From CAYTSW01 sp964440605 (GTDB taxonomy: Bacteria > Planctomycetota > Phycisphaerae > Phycisphaerales > UBA1924), in contig CAYTSW010000158.1 in NCBI GenBank assembly GCA_964440605.1, forward strand, positions 1 to 6,132: a stretch of 6,132 bases of DNA. The letters are read 5' to 3'. The notes under the pieces were generated by a model. The model saw nothing but the letters and a program-made list of their open reading frames with translations. It had not been told where the DNA came from and did no database searches. The translations under genes and the position numbers were made by a program. Below are positions 1-5,800 of this stretch, piece after piece. Position 1 is the first letter of the stretch; the number at the start of each line of letters is the position of its first letter.

Positions 1-44
1 CGCCTGTCCTCCGAGAGCCGGGGCCGCCTCCCAATCGTTCCGAT

Positions 45-54
45 CCCCCCCCCC
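45..54 (+). repeat. Ten-base poly-C tract in a 5' leader
   Basis: An uninterrupted run of ten C residues lies just upstream of the Shine-Dalgarno sequence of the first gene, inside what should be its 5' untranslated leader. Homopolymers this long are prone to slippage, so its length could vary between cells or be miscalled in sequencing. It lies outside the reading frame, so any length change would affect leader spacing or transcription and not the protein. No promoter can be identified in the 44 bases available before it. Confidence 0.6.
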
Positions 55-57
55 GGC

Positions 58-63
58 AAGGAG
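58..63 (+). promoter_or_regulatory. Shine-Dalgarno sequence of the dockerin-protein gene
   Basis: AAGGAG lies 8 bases before the ATG at 72. This is a near-ideal ribosome binding site and supports that start. The signal peptide begins directly at this methionine, which agrees. Confidence 0.85.
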
Positions 64-71
64 AGAACACC

Positions 72-1724
72 ATGCAAGTCAGAGCCTTCTCGTGCACCGC
101 AGTCGCGGCCTTTGTCGTCTCGACCGCCGGCGCCGCCTCAGCCCAGGTCTTCAACCACAACATCGGCCAGCCCGCCGCATCCGCCGATGAGCTCCTCGCC
201 GAGTTCTTCGAAGATCTCACGCTCTACAACGACCAGACCATCGCCGGCTACGGCGACCGCATCCCGAGCGGGCCCGGCATCCAGAGTCCACTTCTCGTCT
301 TCCATACGCCAGACGGCGTGCCCGTCCGCAGTTGGGTCTTCGACGCCTTCATCACCACCAACACCCGCGCGTCGGGCGTCGCCGTCCGTCGCGCCACCAT
401 CGACGCCGACGTCCTCCTCCTCAACCACTTCGCGGTCAACGCTTTCGCGAACTTCAACCGCATGAACCTGACCAAGTTCGATCCCATCGCCGGCACGCCC
501 GTGTACTCCTGGAGCTATCTCGGCGACACGCGACCCGGCGAGCCCTGGGGTATGGAAGTCCGAGGCGAAAGTGGCTTCGTCGCCGGCGCTGCGCCCGATC
601 CGAACATCGGACGCATCGGCAGCCTCCTCCGCTACGACCAGACCTCCGGACTCCCGCTCTTCTTCAATGCTTACCAGCCCTTCGCCCCCCAGACCGTCCG
701 CAACCTCGGCTTCGTCGACGTCGCCCTCGGCGGCGAAAACCAGTCCATCTACGCCGTCGGAACCGTTGACCTCCAAGACCCCGCCGGCCTCCCGCCCCAG
801 AGACGCCTGGTCATCGCCAGCTTTGACAACATGGGGTTCCCCAACTGGATCCGCGGCTACGGGCTCTTCTTCCCCAACGAAGACCTCCGTGACATCAGCG
901 GCGTCAGCATCGAAGTCAACGATCAGGGCCTCATCGCCGTCACCGCCCGCACGCAAGGCGCCACCGCCGGATCACCGGCGCCCGCCTCTGCCGCCGCTCT
1001 CATCGTCGACCCCGCGGGCAACCCCGTCGACGCCCGCCTCTACGTCACGCCGGACCGCTTGGACTTCGCCTACGCCTCCCTCGACCGACTGAACGACGGC
1101 ACCCTTCTCGCCTCCGGCACGCGGGGTGGCGGCGCCGCCGGCTCGACCAGTTCGCCCGTCATGCTCGCCCTCGACCCCTTCTCCGCCGACATCATCTGGT
1201 ACTACCGCCAGGATCCCGATGCCGGACGCGGCCGTGGCTTCGACGCCATCGCTCCCGCCGCCGACGCCCCCGGTCCTATCCTCGGTGGCCAGGTCATCCC
1301 CGCCGACTTCCCCCCCTTCGCCTTCGATGCCGACGCCCTCCTCGTCCGCACGCGCCCCAACGGTGAAGGCTTGTGCCCCTTCGATGATTTCCCCGAGCCC
1401 GTCCAGCCCGAAATCCGCGACTTCGACATCTTCGTCGAGACCTTCGGCCTCTCCGAGCCGGTCCAGCAGGGCATCGAGGCCCGCGAGCTCGAGCTCGAGT
1501 TCCGCGAAGTCTGCGACGAACTCGTCAACACCTGCATCGCCGACTTCAACAACGACGGCCAGGTCGACGGCGCCGACTTCGGCATCTTCGGCGCCGCCTT
1601 CGGCTCCATGTGCGGCGATCCCAACTACTTCCCACCCGCCGACTTCAACAACGACTGCGTCATCGACGGCGCCGACTTCGGCGTCTTCGGCTCCGAGTTC
1701 GGACGCACCGACTGCTTCCAGTAA
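72..1724 (+). CDS. Secreted propeller-like protein with C-terminal GC-type dockerin-like domain
   Basis: A 550-residue exported protein. Residues 1-24 form a signal peptide ending ASA before Q25. Residues 74-380 contain about six repeats of the pattern hydrophobic strand-Asp-x-x-Gly-x-x-x-aromatic strand, with the Asp at 81, 137, 189, 252, 313 and 368 (52-63 residues apart). This suggests a beta-propeller like those of PQQ/delta-60-type repeat proteins; the fold is inferred. A Pro/Glu-rich stretch (about 430-485) leads to two dockerin-like calcium loops at 491-502 and 524-535 with Asp/Asn ligands in the expected places. Cysteines 488, 514, 529 and 548 frame them. Such modules are known at the C-termini of many Phycisphaerae secreted proteins and are thought to anchor or sort them. 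No catalytic motif is visible, so substrate and role are unknown. A strong Shine-Dalgarno fixes the start, and the gene ends at a terminator as a single unit. Confidence 0.88.
   Translation: MQVRAFSCTAVAAFVVSTAGAASAQVFNHNIGQPAASADELLAEFFEDLTLYNDQTIAGYGDRIPSGPGIQSPLLVFHTPDGVPVRSWVFDAFITTNTRASGVAVRRATIDADVLLLNHFAVNAFANFNRMNLTKFDPIAGTPVYSWSYLGDTRPGEPWGMEVRGESGFVAGAAPDPNIGRIGSLLRYDQTSGLPLFFNAYQPFAPQTVRNLGFVDVALGGENQSIYAVGTVDLQDPAGLPPQRRLVIASFDNMGFPNWIRGYGLFFPNEDLRDISGVSIEVNDQGLIAVTARTQGATAGSPAPASAAALIVDPAGNPVDARLYVTPDRLDFAYASLDRLNDGTLLASGTRGGGAAGSTSSPVMLALDPFSADIIWYYRQDPDAGRGRGFDAIAPAADAPGPILGGQVIPADFPPFAFDADALLVRTRPNGEGLCPFDDFPEPVQPEIRDFDIFVETFGLSEPVQQGIEARELELEFREVCDELVNTCIADFNNDGQVDGADFGIFGAAFGSMCGDPNYFPPADFNNDCVIDGADFGVFGSEFGRTDCFQ
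1542..1703 (+). repeat. Duplicated dockerin-like calcium-binding repeat
   Basis: Two copies of a 21-residue unit start 33 residues apart, at residues 491-511 and 524-544. Each follows D-F-N-N-D-x-x-(V/I)-D-G-A-D-F-G-(I/V)-F-G-x-x-F-G. Positions 1, 3, 5, 9 and 12 carry the Asp/Asn ligands of a dockerin EF-hand-like loop. The first copy keeps the usual glycine at loop position 6, whereas the second has cysteine (C529) there. The DNA of the copies is also closely similar, which fits an internal duplication. Confidence 0.85.
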
Positions 1725-1763
1725 GCAGCACCGAGCACGCAACGCCCGGCTTCCCACTCAACG

Positions 1764-1793
1764 CGCCCGCTCCCCCGTGAGCGGGCGTCTTTA
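1764..1793 (+). terminator. Rho-independent terminator after the dockerin-protein gene
   Basis: A perfect 9-bp GC-rich stem is formed by 1764-1772 and 1779-1787, with a 6-base loop, followed by a short T-rich tail (TCTTTAT). It begins 40 bases after the stop codon at 1724. The tail is modest, so some read-through into the convergent gene is possible. The rest of the 1725-1921 gap holds only a 7-bp inverted repeat (1874-1880 with 1909-1915) with a long loop, which is too weak to call a terminator for the opposing gene. Confidence 0.8.
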
Positions 1794-1921
1794 TGCGCGT
1801 CAACAGGTCAAAGGTCCGTGCCTGTCCGCGCGACACGTGGCTCAATGGGACAGTGTTTCAGTTCGTGGGCGCAGACCGTCAGCGCGACAACCGCAGCCAC
1901 ACACGTACGACGGTCGGCGCG

Positions 1922-2572
1922 CTACTGAAGCATCCAGATGGTCACCTGTTCAGCGCCCTCGCCCACCAGCAGTTTGTGCTGCCAGTTTCGATGCGCATAC
2001 TCGTCGAGCACCGGTCGAACGAACGAGCCCGAAGTGCTCGACGTCGGGGCCTGAGTCGTCGGCACCGTGACCCACTCTTTCGTCTGCTGTGTATTCCCTT
2101 TGGTCCACTTAACCGGCTCCCCATCATCGTCGATTAGCCGCACAACCGCCTCAGTGCCGCCGGGCACGAACAGCACCTGAAGCGTATGCGTCTTGTACCC
2201 GGGTTTGCGCTCGAGCGTCTGCTCGGGAGTCGTCCAAACACTGCCGCCACTCCCCTCGGTCGCGAACGTCCGCGTGACCGACCGGTTCTGATGTCTGACG
2301 GTACTGAAGATACCCAGCGCCAGCCCGCTGAGCCGCCGGCCATTCACCTCGACCGCGTTTTGCGTGCGCAGATTGATCTTGATGACCTCGCGCTGTTCCT
2401 TCAGCCTGCGCTCCTTCGCTTCGACGACCACGTCGCACAGCGGGTTCGTCCCTAGAGGACCAATCCCATCCGCCGATGGCGGGTCTCTCCTCGGCTCGCT
2501 CTGGGCGAACAGGGCGCCCGCAACGACCGCGAGGGCCGCGGCTCCGATAATGCTGGTCTGTTTCATGCTCAT
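1922..2572 (-). CDS. Exported hypothetical protein
   Basis: I do not recognise this 216-residue protein. It has a clear Sec-type signal peptide: Lys4, then a hydrophobic Ala/Val-rich core at about residues 8-21, with likely cleavage after A23 (ALFA before QS). The mature part starts with a Pro-rich segment, then a highly charged helix (about 50-70, rich in E, K and R) and a mostly beta-type remainder rich in Thr/Val. One cysteine (C46) remains, and there is no lipobox. The ATG at 2572 is chosen because GGAG lies 4 bases upstream; the ATG at 2566 (214 residues) is a close alternative. The open frame reaches 2659, but that extension would put a polar segment before the signal peptide. It converges on the dockerin gene. 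Codon use is less optimised, with occasional CTA, AGA, AGG, CGA and ACA. It is probably periplasmic or secreted; function is unknown. Confidence 0.72.
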   Translation of the reverse strand: MSMKQTSIIGAAALAVVAGALFAQSEPRRDPPSADGIGPLGTNPLCDVVVEAKERRLKEQREVIKINLRTQNAVEVNGRRLSGLALGIFSTVRHQNRSVTRTFATEGSGGSVWTTPEQTLERKPGYKTHTLQVLFVPGGTEAVVRLIDDDGEPVKWTKGNTQQTKEWVTVPTTQAPTSSTSGSFVRPVLDEYAHRNWQHKLLVGEGAEQVTIWMLQ

Positions 2573-2576
2573 CAAT

Positions 2577-2580
2577 CTCC
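2577..2580 (-). promoter_or_regulatory. Shine-Dalgarno sequence deciding the start of the exported hypothetical gene
   Basis: On the minus strand GGAG sits 4 bases before the ATG at 2572 and 10 bases before the one at 2566. It rules out the longer reading beginning at 2659 but leaves the choice between the two close ATGs open. Confidence 0.6.
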
Positions 2581-2633
2581 GTACACTGGACAGAGGTTCA
2601 CCGCGCCCGCGGCTTGTGCAGGTCTCGTGACAC

Positions 2634-2661
2634 AACATATCAGCGCTACCCCCGCGCACAA
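2634..2661 (-). promoter_or_regulatory. Weak candidate sigma-70-type promoter
   Basis: On the minus strand TTGTGC (2656-2661) and TATGTT (2634-2639) are separated by 16 bases, about 60 bases before the exported hypothetical gene. Matches to the consensus are 3/6 and 4/6. The match is poor, but this is the best pair I saw in a very GC-rich stretch, and it lies where a promoter is needed. Confidence 0.25.
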
Positions 2662-2905
2662 GAGGCGGTACTCCGAGTCAATGTCACGACGGGCCGGCCC
2701 AAGCGCCAGCGATGATCGTCTCAGCGAAAGCGCGGCGCTGCCTGCCTGGCGCCTGCGCAGTCCCACCGCGTTGCACGCGTCTGCCCGACGATCACGGTCA
2801 TCAGCACCGACGACTTGTTCAGCATCGATGGCCGGGCGACCGCCCGCGTGCCGACTCCCTGCGGGAGCCAGCACGCTCGCTCATCCCGCCCCGCGGCTCA
2901 ACCCC

Positions 2906-3628
2906 TCACTCGTCCGCGTACTCCCAGATCGTCACCGGCAACCGCTGCACACCCCATTTGCGCGCGATCCGGTGCGTCGGGTACAGCAGGTCCAGCCGCA
3001 TCCCCTTGATCGCCCCGCCTCGATCCAGCACCGGCACCACCCGCTCGTCGGCGTACCCGGGAATCGACATCAGCGTGCCGAAAGGGAACAGCCGGGTGTC
3101 CGCGGCCACCAGTTCCATCCCGTTCGTCCACACCGAGCTCATGTTCGCGGTGAAGCCGTCGGCCCATTTGCCGCACGAGCGATGGTCGGGCGAGTACGCC
3201 GTCGTCGTCATCCAGACGGTGCGCACCGCGCGCAGCGGGCGGCCCTTGTAATACCGCTCGTGCCCGGCTTCGGGCCGGACGTACGTCCGCCCATCCTGAC
3301 CGATCCAGCGCTCCGCACCCGAGCCGCCCAGCCTGTCCACCGACGAGGTCGGCGCCGGTACTTGTGCGGCACCAGTCGGCGACGCGTGCACGACCTCCAG
3401 CGGCTCACTGACCACGTCGGCCCCCGACGCGGCGTCCTCCGCCGTCACCGCGCGGCGCATTTCCATCGCCACCAGCGCCGGCAGCACCCCCGCCCGCTTC
3501 GTCCACACCGCCGAAGCCGCCGAGGCGATCACCAGCGTGAACACCAGTGCCGCCTTCAGCGGCTGGGCATATGCCGATCGCGCGGCGTGGGCCCCGGGCC
3601 CCTGCGGGTTACTTCGATTCTGCATCAT
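2906..3628 (-). CDS. Membrane-anchored 3D-domain protein (MltA/RlpA-like fold)
   Basis: A 240-residue protein with a short N-terminal tail, one membrane segment at about 24-42, an Ala/Pro/Ser-rich linker (about 60-105) and a C-terminal 3D domain at about 137-237. The domain shows TAYSP, SCGKWADG (151-158), AADTRLFPFGT (175-185), the DRGGAIKG block from D202, and RLDL with a following TH. The three aspartates that give the domain its name are D177, D202 and D213. In this family the double-psi beta-barrel is shared with lytic transglycosylase MltA and with cell-wall-binding or muralytic proteins, so a peptidoglycan role outside the membrane is likely. Whether it cuts glycan is unproven. The start is secure: an in-frame TGA lies two codons upstream. 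The Shine-Dalgarno is weak (GGTGG). It is transcribed divergently from the lipoprotein-peptidase-trpD cluster. Confidence 0.85.
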   Translation of the reverse strand: MMQNRSNPQGPGAHAARSAYAQPLKAALVFTLVIASAASAVWTKRAGVLPALVAMEMRRAVTAEDAASGADVVSEPLEVVHASPTGAAQVPAPTSSVDRLGGSGAERWIGQDGRTYVRPEAGHERYYKGRPLRAVRTVWMTTTAYSPDHRSCGKWADGFTANMSSVWTNGMELVAADTRLFPFGTLMSIPGYADERVVPVLDRGGAIKGMRLDLLYPTHRIARKWGVQRLPVTIWEYADE

Positions 3629-3691
3629 CGGTCACCACCAACGGGCCACCACGCCCGATCACGGCCAGCGTCGCCCACCACGACGACGCCC

Positions 3692-3706
3692 GCATCCACA
3701 GGATGC
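3692..3706. repeat. Perfect 15-bp palindrome upstream of the 3D-domain gene
   Basis: GCATCC and GGATGC flank the trinucleotide ACA as a perfect inverted repeat, ending 63 bases before the start codon of the minus-strand 3D-domain gene. It lies between the candidate promoter and the start, so it could be an operator or a small hairpin in the 5' leader. The part ATCCACAG recurs at 3746-3753. Confidence 0.45.
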
Positions 3707-3722
3707 ATCAACCGCTCGTAAA

Positions 3723-3750
3723 AGCATATCTACTTAGCGGCAACTATCCA
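3723..3750 (-). promoter_or_regulatory. Candidate promoter of the 3D-domain gene
   Basis: On the minus strand TGGATA (3745-3750) and TATGCT (3723-3728) are 16 bases apart, each matching 4/6 of the sigma-70 hexamers. They sit in the most AT-rich part of the divergent region, about 95 bases before the start codon. The -35 box overlaps a DnaA-box-like sequence at 3744-3752. Confidence 0.35.
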
Positions 3751-3897
3751 CAGCACGTTCACCTTGCAGCGAATACAACGGTCGCCCGGCTCGATGAGCC
3801 GTCCCTCCCGCCTCTCGCGTCCCAGCATCGGGGTATGCACCCCTCACCGACCCTCCCGCACTTGTGGGGGGTGTCTCCCCGAGGCCCAACCTCCAGC

Positions 3898-3927
3898 TTG
3901 TCCACAAATCGCGACGCCAACTATGAG
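3898..3927 (+). promoter_or_regulatory. Candidate promoter of the lipoprotein-peptidase-trpD cluster
   Basis: TTGTCC (3898-3903) and TATGAG (3922-3927) are separated by 18 bases, each matching 4/6 of the sigma-70 consensus. Transcription would begin near 3935, giving a leader of about 85 bases before the lipoprotein ATG. The -35 box overlaps a DnaA-box-like TTGTCCACA. This is a plausible but unproven call in a GC-rich genome. Confidence 0.35.
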
Positions 3928-4019
3928 TGTTCAGAATCTGTTAATCGTCGCCGCCCGCTCGCGCTCGCCCTCTCGCCGACGGAATACCGCGACCCTCGCC
4001 CATCGCTGACGTTGCAACC

Positions 4020-4241
4020 ATGCCACGCCCACGCCGCAACGCCTCGATCGTCCGACATGCATCCCTGCTCGCGAGCGTCCTCGCGCTGTGCTGTCTCCCC
4101 GCGTGCTACCAGCGGGTCGTCGATCGCAAGGGCCTCGGCCCGCCCTCCGACCAGCCCGTGCACGAACGCACGCAGACGGGCGACCCGGTCACCAATCTCC
4201 TGCTGGGCGATCCCGACGAGCCGCGTCGCCGGCCGCGCTGA
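4020..4241 (+). CDS. Small lipoprotein, 73 residues
   Basis: A short exported lipoprotein of unknown function. The N-terminus is rich in arginine (R3, R5, R6, R12), followed by a hydrophobic segment at about 14-25 and a clear lipobox L-P-A-C with the lipidated cysteine at C29. The mature part is only 45 residues. It starts YQRVVDRKGLG, is hydrophilic, and ends in an Arg/Pro-rich tail. The residue after the lipid cysteine is Tyr, not Asp, so no classical inner-membrane retention signal is present. The ATG at 4020 has no good Shine-Dalgarno, so initiation may be weak or leaderless-like. It stops 50 bases before the peptidase gene on the same strand, so co-transcription is likely. The C-ending codon pattern and the exact lipobox support a real gene despite its size. 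Confidence 0.7.
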   Translation: MPRPRRNASIVRHASLLASVLALCCLPACYQRVVDRKGLGPPSDQPVHERTQTGDPVTNLLLGDPDEPRRRPR

Positions 4242-4278
4242 ACACGCCCTCTATCATCGCGACCCAGCATCCCCATCG

Positions 4279-4284
4279 AAGGAG
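4279..4284 (+). promoter_or_regulatory. Shine-Dalgarno sequence fixing the peptidase start
   Basis: AAGGAG lies 7 bases before the ATG at 4292. The frame is open as far back as 4088, but that extension overlaps the lipoprotein gene in another frame and translates to shadow-like sequence. This site decides for the shorter start. Confidence 0.85.
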
Positions 4285-4291
4285 CGAGACG

Positions 4292-5800
4292 ATGACGACC
4301 GACGGCGCCTACGCCAACGCACGCGCGCACCTGCGCAAAGCCGCGACCCTCGGCTCCATCGAAGCCCTCACGTCCTGGGATCAGGAGACCTTCATGCCCG
4401 CCGGCGCCGCCGACCTCCGCGCCGAGCAGCTCCAGATGCTCAGCGGCCTCATCCACGAGATGAAGACCGACCCGCGTCTCGGCGAATGGATCGAAGCCGC
4501 CGCCGACGAAGTCACCGACGACGCCCAGCGCGCCGACGTGCGCGAGATGAAGCGCGACTACGACCGGAACACCAAACTCCCCCGCGCGCTCGTCGAAGAG
4601 ATGGCCCGCTGCCAATCCCTCGGCATGGCCGCCTGGAAGGACGCCCGCCAGAAGAGCGACTTCAAGACCTTCCTCCCATGGCTCGAAAAGACCGTCGAGC
4701 TCAACCGCCGCAAGGCCGAGTGCTACGGCTTCCCCACCGGCGGCGAGCTCTACGACGCCCTCCTCGAGGACTACGAGCCCGCCATGACCGCCGCCTATAC
4801 CGCCGAGGTCTTCGCCCCGCTCCGCGCCTTCACCGTCGATCTCCTCGACAAGGTCATGGGCGCGCCGAAGGTCGACCGCGCACCCGCCACCCGCAAGTTC
4901 CCACTCGATCAGCAGCGCCGCTTCTGCGCCGGCATCGCCGGCGCCATGGGCTTCGACTACCACACCGGCCGCATGGACGACACCACTCACCCCTTCTGCT
5001 CCGGCTTCGGACCCGGCGACACCCGACTCACCAACCGCTACCGCGACGACGGCTGGGTCGACTCGCTCTCCAGCGGCACCCACGAGGGCGGCCACGGCAT
5101 GTACGAACAGGGCCTGCCCAAGGCCGAACACTTCGGCTCCCCGCTCGGACAAGCCGTCAGCCTCGGCATCCACGAGAGCCAGTCGCGACTCTGGGAGAAC
5201 CAGGTCGGCCGCTCCAAGCGCTTCTGGACCTGGGCCCTCAAGGTCGCCCGCGATGCCTTCGGCGATCACGCTCTCGGCGGGATCGACGTCGAAGCCATCT
5301 TCAGAGCTGCCAATGTCATCGAGCCCAGCTTCATCCGCGTCGAGTCCGACGAGCTCACGTACAACCTCCACATCATGCTCCGCTTCGACCTCGAACGCGC
5401 CATGCTCCGGGGTGACCTCAACCCCAGAGACCTCCCCCGCGCCTGGAACGAACGCATGAAGAACGACTTCGGCCTCACCGTCACCGAAGACCGCATCGGC
5501 TGTCTTCAAGACGTCCACTGGTCTCTCCAGGCCATCGGCTACTTCCCGACGTACACCTTCGGCAACCTCTACTCCGCCCAGCTTTGGGAGGCGATGGCCA
5601 AGGCCATCCCCGACCGCGACGAGCGCATGACCCGGGGCGACTTCAAGCCCATCCTCTCCTGGCTGCGCGAGCACGTGCACCGGCACGGCCGTCGCTACAC
5701 CGCCGAAGAACTCTGCAAGCGAGTCACCGGCGACACCATGAACCCAGAGCCCCTCATGCGCCACCTCTCCGATAAAGCCGCCGCGGTCTACGGCATCTGA
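4292..5800 (+). CDS. M32 family metallocarboxypeptidase (carboxypeptidase Taq type)
   Basis: A complete 502-residue zinc-dependent carboxypeptidase, about the usual M32 length of 500. Enzymes of this family remove single residues from the C-termini of peptides, usually with broad specificity, in the cytoplasm; no signal peptide is present here. Family landmarks appear in order: SWDQETFMPAG (W29) followed by the RAEQ segment, the DTRLTNRY motif at D243, the active-site HEGGH at 264-268 (zinc ligands H264 and H268, catalytic E265), the HESQSRLWEN motif with likely third ligand E295, GYFPTYTFGN from residue 416, and a C-terminal WLREHVHRHG segment ending in YGI. All key residues are present, so it should be active. 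It lies 50 bases after the lipoprotein gene, and its stop overlaps the trpD start. It probably recycles peptides. Confidence 0.96.
   Translation: MTTDGAYANARAHLRKAATLGSIEALTSWDQETFMPAGAADLRAEQLQMLSGLIHEMKTDPRLGEWIEAAADEVTDDAQRADVREMKRDYDRNTKLPRALVEEMARCQSLGMAAWKDARQKSDFKTFLPWLEKTVELNRRKAECYGFPTGGELYDALLEDYEPAMTAAYTAEVFAPLRAFTVDLLDKVMGAPKVDRAPATRKFPLDQQRRFCAGIAGAMGFDYHTGRMDDTTHPFCSGFGPGDTRLTNRYRDDGWVDSLSSGTHEGGHGMYEQGLPKAEHFGSPLGQAVSLGIHESQSRLWENQVGRSKRFWTWALKVARDAFGDHALGGIDVEAIFRAANVIEPSFIRVESDELTYNLHIMLRFDLERAMLRGDLNPRDLPRAWNERMKNDFGLTVTEDRIGCLQDVHWSLQAIGYFPTYTFGNLYSAQLWEAMAKAIPDRDERMTRGDFKPILSWLREHVHRHGRRYTAEELCKRVTGDTMNPEPLMRHLSDKAAAVYGI

Larger units (their letters stand above)
2573..2905. 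other. Intergenic region between the two minus-strand genes
   Basis: This 333-bp gap shows no credible gene; the open frames across it have low-complexity, shadow-like translations. Near its right end are two adjacent small hairpins: CGGGC/GCCCG at 2833-2846 with a 4-base loop, and CTCCC/GGGAG at 2855-2867 with a 3-base loop. They lie 40-75 bases past the stop of the 3D-domain gene and could help end its transcript, but no T tract follows on the minus strand. An 8-bp inverted repeat (2713-2720 with 2787-2794) is probably chance. The gap suggests that the two minus-strand genes are transcribed separately. Confidence 0.5.
3629..4019. other. Divergent intergenic region with TCCACA repeats
   Basis: This 391-bp region lies between two divergently transcribed genes. 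I see no gene in it. Besides the promoters and palindrome listed separately, it holds three plus-strand copies of a TCCACA core: 3694-3700, 3744-3752 (CTATCCACA) and 3898-3906 (TTGTCCACA). The last two each differ by one base from the DnaA box TTATCCACA. A six-G run at 3866-3871 can pair with CCCC at 3877-3880, or with CACCCC at 3838-3843, forming weak alternative hairpins. The segment 3921-3946 is locally AT-richer than its surroundings. Confidence 0.5.

Noticed and set aside
972..1757. Long minus-strand open frames opposite the dockerin-protein gene (also 138-956)
   Set aside because: They are Gly/Val/Glu-rich shadows with no recognisable domain. The plus frame has a signal peptide, Shine-Dalgarno sequence and repeat domain.
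1874..1915. 7-bp inverted repeat considered as a terminator for the minus-strand exported protein gene
   Set aside because: The loop is 28 bases and no T tract follows on the minus strand, so chance is an adequate explanation.
2833..2867. Two adjacent GC hairpins considered as a rho-independent terminator of the 3D-domain gene
   Set aside because: The stems are only 5 bp and no T-rich tail follows on the minus strand. They are noted only as possible structure in the intergenic region.
2627..3721. A 364-codon plus-strand frame opposite the 3D-domain gene
   Set aside because: It is Arg/Pro/His-rich shadow sequence. The opposite strand encodes a clear 3D domain with all three aspartates.
3629..4019. 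Replication origin suggested by DnaA-box-like sequences
   Set aside because: There are only two one-mismatch boxes, no clear AT-rich unwinding element and no origin-associated genes nearby. The skew keeps the same sign on both sides.
3547..5415. A 622-codon plus-strand frame running across the intergenic region, lipoprotein and peptidase genes
   Set aside because: The translation is Arg/Pro/His-rich and lacks any domain. It spans a likely promoter region and lies out of frame with two well-supported genes.
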